Positions 1 through 6,439 are shown, numbered from the stretch's first letter. The stretch is 6,910 nucleotides of DNA from JAMWZF01 sp041628615 (GCA_041628615.1 JBFKOW010000173.1:1-6910); one strand, 5' to 3'. The notes: a model not told the origin generated them from the letters alone. Made by a program: numbers and translations.

Positions 1-1
1 C

Positions 2-466
2 AAGGAGGGCCGCTCCGGGCCGCTGGCCTTCGTCACCGTCCGCCACGAGGTCTGGCAGGAGGACCGGCTGTGCCTCACCGAGCGGCAGGACATCGTCTAT
101 CGCGAGGATCCCGCCCCCGGCGCGCCGCCCCCCGCGCCGCCTCCGCCCCCCGAGGGCGAGGACAGCGCGGAGACCCGGGTGTTCTCGGAGGTCACCCTGT
201 TCCGCTACTCGGCGCTGACCTTCAACGGCCACCGCATCCATTACGACCGCGACTACGCCACCGGGGTCGAGGGCCATGCCGGGGTGGTGGTCCACGGCCC
301 GCTGCTGGCCCAGTGCCTGATGCTGATGGTGCCCGAGGCGGCGGGCGTCGCCTACCAGCTCAAATCCCCCGCCATCGCGGGCGAGCCGGTCCGTTTCTGC
401 CGCCGGGGGGCGGATCTGTGGGCCCGGGCCGGGGACCGACTGCTCTGTGCGGCACAGGCGGGCTGA
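2..466 (+). CDS. MaoC/FAS1-like hot-dog acyl-CoA (de)hydratase, HTD2 / mesaconyl-C4-CoA hydratase-like, 3' part only
   Basis: This is the C-terminal 154 residues of a gene that starts before the window and stops with TGA at 464-466. The first visible residues (KEGRSGPLAFVTVRHEVW, then DIVYRE) match the end of the N-terminal hot-dog half of FAS1-like dehydratases. The second half carries the family block RYSALTFNGHRIHYD followed by GHAGVVVHGPLLA, the substrate-pocket region of HTD2 and mesaconyl/itaconyl-CoA hydratases. Such enzymes hydrate or dehydrate C4-C5 unsaturated acyl-CoAs in the cytoplasm; in Rhodobacterales the best-known context is mesaconyl-C4-CoA metabolism. The halves are joined by a linker very rich in proline (APPPAPPPPPEG, 122-157). 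An ATG-start reading at 70 lies in another frame and is a shadow. The family is clear; the exact substrate is inferred. The gene is convergent with the asparaginase, 9 bp away. Confidence 0.85.
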   Translation, partial: KEGRSGPLAFVTVRHEVWQEDRLCLTERQDIVYREDPAPGAPPPAPPPPPEGEDSAETRVFSEVTLFRYSALTFNGHRIHYDRDYATGVEGHAGVVVHGPLLAQCLMLMVPEAAGVAYQLKSPAIAGEPVRFCRRGADLWARAGDRLLCAAQAG

Positions 467-467
467 G

Positions 468-491
468 CGCCGCCCCTAGCGCAGCGCGGCG
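468..491. terminator. weak GC hairpin between convergent stops, possible bidirectional terminator
   Basis: Arms CGCCGC (468-473) and GCGGCG (486-491) can pair across a 12-base loop that contains the asparaginase stop codon. No T-tract follows on either strand. It sits exactly where the hydratase and asparaginase genes converge, so a termination role is plausible. In DNA this GC-rich, six-pair complementarity also arises by chance. Confidence 0.2.
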
Positions 492-1450
492 GCCGGGCGC
501 ATGACGCCGACCCTCGCGCCCCGGCGGCTCAGGATCGGGGCGTCGACGTAGCCGGCGATCACCGGATCGCGCCGGTCGGCGACCCCGAGCCGGACGAGGA
601 TCGCCGCCAGCGCCGCCTCGGAGGCGCGGGTGGCGCCGTCGCTGATCTTGAGCGCCACCGCCAGCCGACGTTCCGGCAGGATCGCGAGGAACACGCCCTC
701 GGCGCCGGTCTTGACAACCGCCTTGCCGGCCAGCGCCCGCATCAGCCGGGTGCAGGCCCGGCCCTCGCCGGCGACAAGGTCCGGGTGGGCCATCATCGCG
801 GTGCGGATCCGGACCATCGCGGCGCCGCGCCTGTCGCTGCCGGTTGCGGCGGCGAAGGCCGCACCGGCGCGGCCGAAGGCGGCCAAGGTGGTGGCGTGGT
901 TCGGGGCCGAGCAGCCGTCGATTCCCCAGCCCGGGCTGTCGATGCCGGTGACCTCCTCGAAGACCTGTTTCACCGCCGCCTGCACCGGGTGGTCGATGGC
1001 GACGTAGTCGGGCCCGGCGCCGAGCCGCTGGCCCAGCATCAGGAACCCGGCGTGCTTGCCCGAGCAGTTGTTGTGCAGCTGGCAGGGGGCCCGGCCGGCG
1101 CGGATCAGCGCCTCGTGTTCGGGCCGGTCGTCCGGGTCCTGCGGGCCGCAGCGCAGGTCGGATTCGCCCAGCCCGAGGTCGGCCAGCCAGCGCCCGACCC
1201 GTTCGGTATGGATCGCCGCCCCGTCGTGGCTGGCGCAGGCCAGCGCGATCTGTTCATCGGTCAGCGGCAGCCCGGATTCGACCACCGGCAGGGCCTGCAT
1301 CGGCTTGGCCGAGGAGCGCGGGTAGATCACGGTTTCGGGATCGCCCCAGGCCTCGATCACGGCGCCCTGGCCGTCGCAGACCACCGCATGGCCGCGATGC
1401 ACGCTCTCGCGGATGTCGCCGCGCCAGATCTCGACAAGTTCGGTGTCCAT
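476..1450 (-). CDS. L-asparaginase, rhizobial ReAII-type (Asparaginase_II, PF06089)
   Basis: A complete 324-residue protein, the usual length for this class, predicted to hydrolyse L-asparagine to aspartate and ammonia in the cytoplasm. No signal peptide is visible. The conserved blocks are all present: YPRSSAKPMQALP (43-55), with the S-x-x-K pair at S46 and K49; CASHDG (72-77); NNCSGKHAGF (127-136), with C129 and K132; GIDGCSAP (176-183), with C180; and KTGAEG (247-252). By alignment from memory to Rhizobium etli ReAII, S46, K49, S74 and K247 fall on catalytic positions and C129, K132 and C180 on the metal site. It is unrelated in sequence to E. coli AnsA/AnsB. The ATG at 1450 is preceded by a strong GGGAGGG (1455-1461 on the other strand), which supports this start. 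The gene stands alone, divergent from the ialB-like gene. The amide substrate is inferred from the family. Confidence 0.93.
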   Translation of the reverse strand: MDTELVEIWRGDIRESVHRGHAVVCDGQGAVIEAWGDPETVIYPRSSAKPMQALPVVESGLPLTDEQIALACASHDGAAIHTERVGRWLADLGLGESDLRCGPQDPDDRPEHEALIRAGRAPCQLHNNCSGKHAGFLMLGQRLGAGPDYVAIDHPVQAAVKQVFEEVTGIDSPGWGIDGCSAPNHATTLAAFGRAGAAFAAATGSDRRGAAMVRIRTAMMAHPDLVAGEGRACTRLMRALAGKAVVKTGAEGVFLAILPERRLAVALKISDGATRASEAALAAILVRLGVADRRDPVIAGYVDAPILSRRGARVGVMRPAAALR

Positions 1451-1619
1451 CGCCCCCTCCCGCCGGACGCGCCGGGCCTTTGCCCTCTTGGCAATTCCTT
1501 GCTAAGGCTGCACCTATCGAGTTGAACCGGCTCCCGCCACGGGAAAAAGATCAGGCGATGGGACAGACATCGCGGGGCGGGGCGGCCGTCAAAGAGGCAC
1601 CGACAGCGGAGGCTGTGAG
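1451..1619. promoter_or_regulatory. divergent intergenic region, asparaginase / ialB-like gene
   Basis: This 169-bp gap must hold the promoters of both divergent genes. Its centre (about 1480-1525) is clearly less GC-rich than its surroundings. It contains TTGGCA (1488-1493), a fair -35 for the rightward gene, though the matching -10 (around ACCTAT, 1512-1517) is poor. For the leftward gene TTCAAC (complement of 1520-1525) and TAGCAA 16 bp further on are possible but weak. Two short inverted repeats overlap this zone: TTGCC-N5-GGCAA (1480-1494) and CCTT-GCT-AAGG (1497-1507), either of which could be a protein-binding site. Rightward translation is set by GGAGG at 1608-1612, 7 bases before the ATG. 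The exact promoters are not certain. Confidence 0.4.
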
Positions 1620-2159
1620 ATGACATCGACGACTTGGCACGGGATCGGGGCCGCGGCCCTCGCGCTGTGGGCGGGACTTTCGGTCCCGGCGGCGGCGCAG
1701 GAGGAAAGCACCAACCGGGTGGCGGCGAACACCGACTGGTCGGTCTTCGTGGAGGACGATCCGAAGGAGTGCTGGGGCGTCTCGGCCCCGAAGGAGACCC
1801 GGCTGGTCGATTCGAACGGCAATCCGACGACCGGGCGCCGCGGCGACGTGCTGCTGTTCGTCTTCTACAGGCCGGCGGCCGGGGTGAACGGGCAGGTCAC
1901 CTTCACCGGCGGCTACCCCTTCGCGGGCGGGTCGACCGTGTCGCTGACCATCGGCGACGCGACCTATGAACTGTTCACCGAGGGGGAATGGGCCTGGCCC
2001 GCGACCCCGGAAGACGACACCCGCATCGTCGAGGCGATGAAGCGCGGCGCCGACGCGGTGCTGCGCGGCCGCTCGGGCCGCGGCAACCAGACCATCGACA
2101 GCTTCTCGCTCTTGGGCTTCACCGCCGCCGTCGAGGAGGCCGCCCGCCGCTGCCAGTGA
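1620..2159 (+). CDS. IalB-family (invasion associated locus B-like) exported protein
   Basis: A complete 179-residue protein. An N-terminal signal peptide is visible: polar MTSTTWHG, a hydrophobic core (about 9-22) and an A-A-A cleavage site before Q27, so the mature protein should be periplasmic. The body has the IalB (PF06776) pattern: NTDWSVFVEDDPKECWGVSAP (38-58), a beta-rich middle with RRGDVLLFVFYRPAAG, SLTIGDATYELFT, and the terminal DSFSLLGFTAAVEEAARRC-like end. The only two cysteines, C51 and C178, could form a disulfide. In Bartonella IalB is linked to erythrocyte entry, but the family is widespread in free-living Rhodobacterales, where its role is unknown, so no virulence function should be read into it. 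The start is supported by GGAGG 7 bases upstream. A hairpin follows the stop, and rlmN begins 116 bp downstream. Confidence 0.85.
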   Translation: MTSTTWHGIGAAALALWAGLSVPAAAQEESTNRVAANTDWSVFVEDDPKECWGVSAPKETRLVDSNGNPTTGRRGDVLLFVFYRPAAGVNGQVTFTGGYPFAGGSTVSLTIGDATYELFTEGEWAWPATPEDDTRIVEAMKRGADAVLRGRSGRGNQTIDSFSLLGFTAAVEEAARRCQ

Positions 2160-2170
2160 CCGGCCGGCCA

Positions 2171-2210
2171 CGGGGCCGCGATCTTTCGTCGAAAGATCGT
2201 CCGCGCCCCG
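2171..2210 (+). terminator. strong nested hairpin between ialB-like gene and rlmN
   Basis: Inner arms CGATCTTTC (2179-2187) and GAAAGATCG (2191-2199) pair perfectly over 9 bp around a GTC loop. Outer arms CGGGGC (2171-2176) and GCCCCG (2205-2210) add 6 bp across a small asymmetric internal loop. It begins 11 bases after the ialB-like stop and ends before the rlmN promoter candidate, the right place for a terminator. The sequence after it is C-rich with no T-run, so it is not a textbook intrinsic terminator. It may instead be an RNA 3'-end stabiliser or a copy of a dispersed palindrome. Confidence 0.5.
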
Positions 2211-2229
2211 TCCCCGCCGCGGAGCGGCT

Positions 2230-2257
2230 TTGATTCGCCGCGCCGCTGCTGTATGAC
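2230..2257 (+). promoter_or_regulatory. candidate sigma-70-type promoter of rlmN
   Basis: TTGATT (2230-2235) is separated by 16 bp from TATGAC (2252-2257), which is itself preceded by a G at the extended -10 position. These are the best -35/-10 matches in an otherwise very GC-rich gap. Transcription would begin near 2263-2266, leaving a leader of only about 10-13 bases before the rlmN ATG. This agrees with the absence of a recognisable Shine-Dalgarno sequence there. Confidence 0.5.
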
Positions 2258-2275
2258 GCGGTCTTTCCGACCCGG

Positions 2276-3475
2276 ATGGACATGATGGACCCGACCGCCC
2301 CGATCACCCAGGACGTGCTGACCGTCAGGCGCGTGCTGCCCGACACCGGCAAGGTGAACCTGATCGGCCTGACCCGCGACGGGCTGCGCGACGCGCTGGC
2401 CGGGATCGGCGTGCCCGAGAAGCAGCTGAAGATGCGGGTCGGCCAGATCTGGCAATGGCTCTATCACTGGGGTGTCCGCGACTTCGCGGCGATGACCAAC
2501 CTCGCCAAGGACCTGCGCGCCCGGCTGTCCGAGGCCTGCGAGATCGCCCTCCCCGAGGTCGTCACCCGGCAGGTCAGCGCCGACGGCACCCGCAAGTATC
2601 TCGTCCGCATCGCCGGCGGCCACGAGGTCGAGGTGGTCTACATCCCCGAGGAGGACCGCGGCACCCTGTGCATCTCGTCCCAGGTCGGCTGCACCCTGAC
2701 CTGCTCGTTCTGCCACACCGGCACCCAGAAGCTGGTCCGCAACCTGACCGCGGCCGAGATCGTCGGCCAGATCATGGTCGCCCGCGACGACCTCGGCGAA
2801 TGGCCCGCCCCGGGCACCGGCACCGGCGAGGCCGGCCCCCGCCTGCTGTCCAACATCGTGCTTATGGGGATGGGCGAGCCGCTCTACAATTTCGACGCGG
2901 TCCGGGACGCGATGAGGATCGCGATGGACGGCGAAGGCATCGCCCTGTCTCGCCGCCGCATCACCCTGTCCACCTCGGGCGTGGTCCCCGAGATCGCCCG
3001 CTGCGCCGAGGAGATCGGCTGCCAGCTCGCGGTCAGCTTCCACGCCACCACCGACGAGATCCGCGACCGGCTGGTCCCGATCAACAGGCGCTGGAACATC
3101 GCCACCCTGCTCGACGCCCTGCGCGCCTATCCGAAGGCGTCGAATTCCGAGCGGATCACCTTCGAATACGTGATGCTGAAGGGCGTCAACGACAGCGACG
3201 CCGATGCCCGCCGGCTGGTAAACCTGATCCGGGGGATCCCGGCCAAGATCAACCTGATCCCGTTCAACGAATGGCCCGGCGCCCCCTACGAGCGGTCGGA
3301 CTGGGCCCGGATCGAGGCCTTCGCCGACATCGTCTACAAGGCCGGCTACGCCTCGCCGATCCGCACCCCCCGCGGCGAGGACATCATGGCCGCCTGCGGC
3401 CAGCTGAAGTCCGCGACCGAACGCGGCCGCAAGTCCCGCGCCGAGATCGCCGCGGAGACCGGCGGGGCGGCCTGA
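2276..3475 (+). CDS. rlmN: dual-specificity RNA methyltransferase RlmN (23S rRNA A2503 / tRNA A37 C2-methyltransferase)
   Basis: A complete 399-residue radical-SAM enzyme that installs 2-methyladenosine at A2503 of 23S rRNA and, in studied homologues, at A37 of some tRNAs. The cluster motif CTLTCSFC supplies C139, C143 and C146. VEVVYIPEEDRGTLC (118-132) holds E119 and C132, which correspond by a constant offset of 14 to E. coli E105 and C118. MGMGEPLYN (197-205) is the SAM-binding GGEP-type motif. C374 in AACGQL is the cysteine that becomes transiently methylated. All the catalytic residues I know for RlmN are therefore present. The protein is slightly longer than the E. coli one, partly from a Gly/Pro-rich insert at about 173-189. 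ATG 2276 is the first ATG after an in-frame TGA at 2231; ATGs at 2282 and 2285 are close alternatives, and none has a clear ribosome site. The gene appears monocistronic. Confidence 0.97.
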   Translation: MDMMDPTAPITQDVLTVRRVLPDTGKVNLIGLTRDGLRDALAGIGVPEKQLKMRVGQIWQWLYHWGVRDFAAMTNLAKDLRARLSEACEIALPEVVTRQVSADGTRKYLVRIAGGHEVEVVYIPEEDRGTLCISSQVGCTLTCSFCHTGTQKLVRNLTAAEIVGQIMVARDDLGEWPAPGTGTGEAGPRLLSNIVLMGMGEPLYNFDAVRDAMRIAMDGEGIALSRRRITLSTSGVVPEIARCAEEIGCQLAVSFHATTDEIRDRLVPINRRWNIATLLDALRAYPKASNSERITFEYVMLKGVNDSDADARRLVNLIRGIPAKINLIPFNEWPGAPYERSDWARIEAFADIVYKAGYASPIRTPRGEDIMAACGQLKSATERGRKSRAEIAAETGGAA

Positions 3476-3485
3476 CCGCCGCGCC
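3461..3485. terminator. GC hairpin over the rlmN stop codon, possible bidirectional terminator
   Basis: Arms 3461-3470 (GGCGGGGCGG) and 3476-3485 (CCGCCGCGCC) pair over 10 positions with one G-G mismatch, leaving a five-base loop (CCTGA) that contains the rlmN stop. The convergent oxidoreductase gene stops 3 bases beyond it, at 3488. Location and symmetry suit a shared terminator for both strands, but no T-tract is present and the arms are pure G/C. Confidence 0.35.
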
Positions 3486-3487
3486 GC

Positions 3488-4612
3488 TCAGTCCGCCGCC
3501 AGCAGCGCCCGCGCCTCGTCCGCCGACAGCGCCGCCGGCCGGTCGCAGGTCGTCGTCATGTCGAGGAACCGGCCGGTTTCGGCGGCGTCGAGGATCCCGG
3601 TCATGACCTCCACCACGTGCAGCGCGAGGTCGATGTTGCAGCGGTGGTCGCGCCCGTCCCGGATCGCCTCGGCCATGTCGGCGAGCCCGGCGCAGCGGTA
3701 ATTCGCCTGCGCGCCCTGGTTGGCGACCCCGAACGGGTGCCCGGCGTGGTCGAGCGCCGCCCGCGCGCCATCCGGCCCGGCCAGTTCCGGAGCGCCGCCG
3801 AAGAAGTTCGGGTCGGGCAGGAACACCGATCCCGCCTCTCCGTAGATCTCCATCGGCGCGTGGCCGTGGGCCCAGACATCCCAGCTCGCCCCCAGCGGCA
3901 CGATCGCGCCGCCGTCGAATTCGAGCAGCGCGTGGATGTTGGTCGGGGTCGAGACCGGCACCGTCTGCCCGGCCTTCGGGCCGGAGCCGATGGTCCGGTC
4001 GGCATAGGTGGTCGAGGCCATCGCCCCGACCCGCCGGACCGGGCCGATCAGTTGCACCAGGTTGGTGATGTAGTAGGGCCCGAGGTCGAGCACCGGCCCG
4101 CCGCCGGGCTGGAAGAAGAAGGCCGGGTCGGGGTGCCAGGCCTCCATCCCGTGGTTCATCACGTGGGCGGTGCCGCCGACGATCCGGCCGATCCGGCCGG
4201 CGTCGATCGCCGCCCGCACCGCCTGGTGCGCGCCGCCGAGGAAGGTGTCGGGCGCCGATCCCACCCGCAGCCCCGCGCCCGCGGCGAGGTCCCGCAGCGC
4301 GACGCCTTCCGTCCGCGACAGTACCAGCGGCTTTTCCGAATAGGCGTGCTTGCCGGCCTCGAGGATCGCCCGGCTGACCGCGTAATGCGCCGCCGGCACG
4401 GTGAGGTTCACAACGATGTCGATGTCGTCGGCCGCCAGGAGGTCGTCGACCGACGCCGCCCGGACGCCGAATTCCTCGGCGCGGTCCTTCGCCCGCGTCA
4501 CGTCGAGGTCGGCCACCGCCCGCATGTCGAGCGCCCGGAACAGCGGCCCGAGCCGCAGGTAGGCGGTCGAGATGTTGCCGCAACCGATGATGCCGATGCC
4601 GAGCTTGTCCAT
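3488..4612 (-). CDS. Gfo/Idh/MocA-family NAD(P)-dependent oxidoreductase
   Basis: A 374-residue protein with the two-domain layout of the family. The N-terminal Rossmann fold opens with GIGIIGCGNIS (5-15), and the EKP motif (93-95, in AYSEKPL) supplies the catalytic lysine K94. The C-terminal beta-sheet domain carries GGGPVLDLGPYYITNLVQLIG (170-190), with D176. The residue usually histidine four positions after that aspartate is tyrosine here (Y180), a variant seen in some branches such as glucose-fructose oxidoreductase. The likely reaction is oxidation or reduction of a sugar, inositol or sugar-acid hydroxyl; the substrate cannot be read from sequence. The same frame stays open through the upstream gene to 5401, but similarity begins only at MDKLG, so ATG 4612 is chosen. 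It lies 2 bp after the upstream stop; GTG codons at 4618 and 4621 are alternatives. It is the second gene of an operon with the isomerase. Confidence 0.93.
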   Translation of the reverse strand: MDKLGIGIIGCGNISTAYLRLGPLFRALDMRAVADLDVTRAKDRAEEFGVRAASVDDLLAADDIDIVVNLTVPAAHYAVSRAILEAGKHAYSEKPLVLSRTEGVALRDLAAGAGLRVGSAPDTFLGGAHQAVRAAIDAGRIGRIVGGTAHVMNHGMEAWHPDPAFFFQPGGGPVLDLGPYYITNLVQLIGPVRRVGAMASTTYADRTIGSGPKAGQTVPVSTPTNIHALLEFDGGAIVPLGASWDVWAHGHAPMEIYGEAGSVFLPDPNFFGGAPELAGPDGARAALDHAGHPFGVANQGAQANYRCAGLADMAEAIRDGRDHRCNIDLALHVVEVMTGILDAAETGRFLDMTTTCDRPAALSADEARALLAAD

Positions 4613-4614
4613 GT

Positions 4615-5358
4615 TCACCACCCCCGCACGGCGGCGATCGACCGCCGCGCAAAGCGGGCGTGGTCGGCCGGGTTGTCGTGTTCGAGGACGTAACGGGTCA
4701 CCCCCGCCCGCCGCAACGCCGTGTGGATCGGCGCCCAGTCGATGCGCCCGTGGCCGACATCCGCCCAGCCGTCCTCTTCCGTCACGCCTTCGGGGGCGAG
4801 GTCCTTGACGTGGGCGGCGACCAGCCGGTCGGCGAAGCGGTCGATCCACGCCACCGGGTCGGCGCCGGCCCGCGAGACCCAGCCGAGGTCGATCTCGAGC
4901 CCCAGCGCGTCGGAGGCCCCGAGCACGAGTTCGATCGGCAGCGCGTCGCCGTCGATGGCGGCGAACTCGAAGTCGTGGTTGTGCCACGCGACGGTCAGCC
5001 CGGCGTCCTGCACCGGCTTCGCGGCCTCGGCCAGACGGCGGCCGAAGGCGGCCCAGCCGGCGGCGTCGGCCGGCCGGTCGGCGGCGTCGATGTAGGGCAC
5101 GATCACGGTGTCCACGCCGATCGTCCCGGCCGCCGCCACAACGGCGTCCGGATCCGACTCGATGGCGTCGAGCGCGAAATGCGAGGTCGGCATCGCCAGC
5201 CCGGCGGCGTCCAGTTCGGCCCGCAGCGCGGCCGGGTCGCCGGTGACGCCGCCGTAGCCCTCGACGGCGTCGTAGCCGGCGTCGGCTAGCATCCGCAGGG
5301 TCCCCGACAACGGCGGGAAATTGCGCGACGTGTAGAGCTGGTAGCAGAGGATGGTCAT
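4615..5358 (-). CDS. sugar phosphate isomerase/epimerase-like TIM-barrel protein (AP_endonuc_2, PF01261)
   Basis: A complete 247-residue protein of the xylose-isomerase-like superfamily, at the shorter end of the usual 250-300 range. Conserved barrel-strand motifs appear in order: AVEGYGGV (31-38), WHNHDFEF (125-132), LEIDLGWV (154-161, D157), AAHVKDL (181-187, H183), VGHGRIDW (201-208) and VLEHDNP (224-230, E226). These supply the acidic and histidine ligands that bind a divalent metal in relatives. No signal peptide is visible, so it is cytoplasmic. Relatives include inosose isomerases, ketose 3-epimerases and 3-keto-sugar lyases/isomerases. Pairing with a Gfo/Idh/MocA dehydrogenase is common in inositol and keto-sugar catabolism, but no transporter, kinase or regulator lies in view to narrow the substrate. 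ATG 5358 has a modest GAGG about 8 bases upstream. It is the first gene of the operon. Confidence 0.9.
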   Translation of the reverse strand: MTILCYQLYTSRNFPPLSGTLRMLADAGYDAVEGYGGVTGDPAALRAELDAAGLAMPTSHFALDAIESDPDAVVAAAGTIGVDTVIVPYIDAADRPADAAGWAAFGRRLAEAAKPVQDAGLTVAWHNHDFEFAAIDGDALPIELVLGASDALGLEIDLGWVSRAGADPVAWIDRFADRLVAAHVKDLAPEGVTEEDGWADVGHGRIDWAPIHTALRRAGVTRYVLEHDNPADHARFARRSIAAVRGW

Positions 5359-5433
5359 GGGTCTGCCTCGCGGGTCTTGCGGCCGGGTCCTGAGCGCGCA
5401 CTACGTCATTCGCGGCACCCCGTCCATCGCGAT

Positions 5434-5447
5434 CAATAGCGCTAACA
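5434..5447 (-). promoter_or_regulatory. LacI-type operator-like palindrome upstream of the isomerase/oxidoreductase operon
   Basis: On the coding strand of the operon this reads TGTTAGCGCTATTG. The core TAGCGCTA is a perfect 8-bp palindrome with the central CpG pair typical of LacI/GalR-family operators. The left half (TGTTAGC) is the classical half-site, and the right half is degenerate. It resembles, from memory, the Caulobacter xylose-repressor operator type. It lies 76-89 bp before the isomerase ATG and overlaps a TTGATC (complement of 5431-5436) that could be a -35, the expected geometry for repression. No repressor gene is in the window. Confidence 0.45.
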
Positions 5448-5467
5448 TCGCGGCGGCGCGCGGCGGT

Positions 5468-6313
5468 TCAGCGCCCCGGGATCGCGCCCCGCTTCTCGCC
5501 CGCGCCGGGCCAGTCGTCCATCGCGGCGATGGCCTCGTCGGCGGTCTCGACGAAGCGGAACAGCGACAGGTCGTCCGCCGAGATCGTCCCGGCATCGGCC
5601 AGCGCCTGCCAGTCGATGATCCGCTCCCAGAAGTCGCGGCCGAACAGCAGGAAGGGCACCTGCGCCATCCGCCCGGTCTGGATCAGGGTCAGGCTCTCGA
5701 ACATCTCGTCCAGCGTGCCAAAGCCGCCGGGAAACACGCAGATCGCCCGCGCCCGCATCAGGAAGTGCATCTTGCGGATCGCGAAGTAGTGGAAGTTGAA
5801 GCACAGGTCCGGAGTGACATAGGCGTTGGGCGCCTGTTCGTGGGGCAGCACGATGTTGAGCCCGATCGAGACCCCGCCGGCCTCGGCCGCGCCCCGGTTG
5901 CCGGCTTCCATCACGCCGGGTCCGCCGCCGGTCACGATCACGTCCTCGGTGCCGCCGTGGGCCAGCGCCCGCTCGGTGATCTTGCGGGCGAAGACCCGCG
6001 CCTCCTCGTAGTAGCGCGACAGCCCGGCCAGGGTCTCGGTCCGCGCCTCGGCCCTGCGGGCCGGTTCCGGAATCCGGGCGCCGCCGAACATCACGATGGT
6101 CGAGTTCACCCCGGCCTCGTTCATCATCAGGTCGGGCTTGAGCAGTTCGAGCTGCAGCCGCACCGGCCGCAACTCGTCCCGGCAGAGGAAATCCGCGTCG
6201 GCGAAGGCCAGCCGGTAGGCCGGGGCGCGGGTCTGCTCGGTCTCGGGGACGTGGTCGGCCTCCTCCCGGTCCTGGCGGGAGTAGCGGAACGGGTGGTTGC
6301 GGTCGTCTTTCAT
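5468..6313 (-). CDS. TIGR00730-family Rossmann-fold protein, LOG-like (cytokinin riboside 5'-monophosphate phosphoribohydrolase-type)
   Basis: A complete 281-residue protein formerly annotated in many genomes as lysine decarboxylase-like. The LOG signature is intact: GGGPGVMEAGNRGA (129-142) and PGGFGTLDE (195-203), fitting PGGxGTxxE. Upstream of it are STIVMFGGARIPEP (71-84), the first Rossmann strand, and a charged N-terminal extension of about 65 residues, which makes it longer than the compact plant-type LOGs of about 190-220. LOG enzymes split nucleoside 5'-monophosphates into base and ribose 5-phosphate in the cytoplasm; bacterial long forms are often assigned general nucleotide hydrolysis, and the physiological substrate here is unknown. 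ATG 6313 is preceded by GAGGGAG with a short 3-base spacing. A reading of 449 residues that continues upstream has no family similarity before this ATG. The gene is divergent from dapD. Confidence 0.92.
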   Translation of the reverse strand: MKDDRNHPFRYSRQDREEADHVPETEQTRAPAYRLAFADADFLCRDELRPVRLQLELLKPDLMMNEAGVNSTIVMFGGARIPEPARRAEARTETLAGLSRYYEEARVFARKITERALAHGGTEDVIVTGGGPGVMEAGNRGAAEAGGVSIGLNIVLPHEQAPNAYVTPDLCFNFHYFAIRKMHFLMRARAICVFPGGFGTLDEMFESLTLIQTGRMAQVPFLLFGRDFWERIIDWQALADAGTISADDLSLFRFVETADEAIAAMDDWPGAGEKRGAIPGR

Positions 6314-6410
6314 GGGCTCCCTCGCGCTGGCATCCGGCCAGTGATGGCAGGGCGGCGGCGGGAAGTCCAACGCGACGCGCCGCCCGCACCGGCATTCCGG
6401 CCGCCGGGAC

Positions 6411-6439
6411 TTGACCCTACGACCCCCGCGCCGCAAAAG
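6411..6439 (+). promoter_or_regulatory. candidate dapD promoter in the divergent LOG/dapD gap
   Basis: TTGACC (6411-6416), a near-consensus -35, is followed after 17 bp by CAAAAG (6434-6439), a moderate -10 and the only A-rich stretch nearby. Transcription would start near 6446, about 22 bases before the ATG, leaving room for the ribosome site at 6455-6459. For the leftward LOG-like gene the best candidate in this 154-bp gap is TTGGAC (complement of 6365-6370), but its -10 is poor. Confidence 0.45.

Noticed and set aside
1551..2171. A 206-codon minus-strand frame opposite the ialB-like gene.
   Set aside because: No recognisable domain, and the opposite strand encodes a signal-peptide protein with clear IalB family features and a good ribosome site.
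1964..3043. A 359-codon open frame antisense to rlmN.
   Set aside because: Composition (rich in D, G, A, H, Q) is typical of the antisense shadow of a high-GC gene, no domain is recognisable, and rlmN on the other strand is unambiguous.
3617..4693. A 358-codon open frame on the plus strand opposite the oxidoreductase.
   Set aside because: Antisense shadow: rich in arginine, valine and aspartate, no motifs, and fully covered by a well-supported gene.
4613..5401. The oxidoreductase reading frame stays open through the whole upstream isomerase gene, giving a 637-residue frame that could look like a fusion.
   Set aside because: The extra part is arginine-rich low-complexity translation of the isomerase gene in a shifted frame; the isomerase's own frame has all the family motifs, and oxidoreductase similarity begins at MDKLG.
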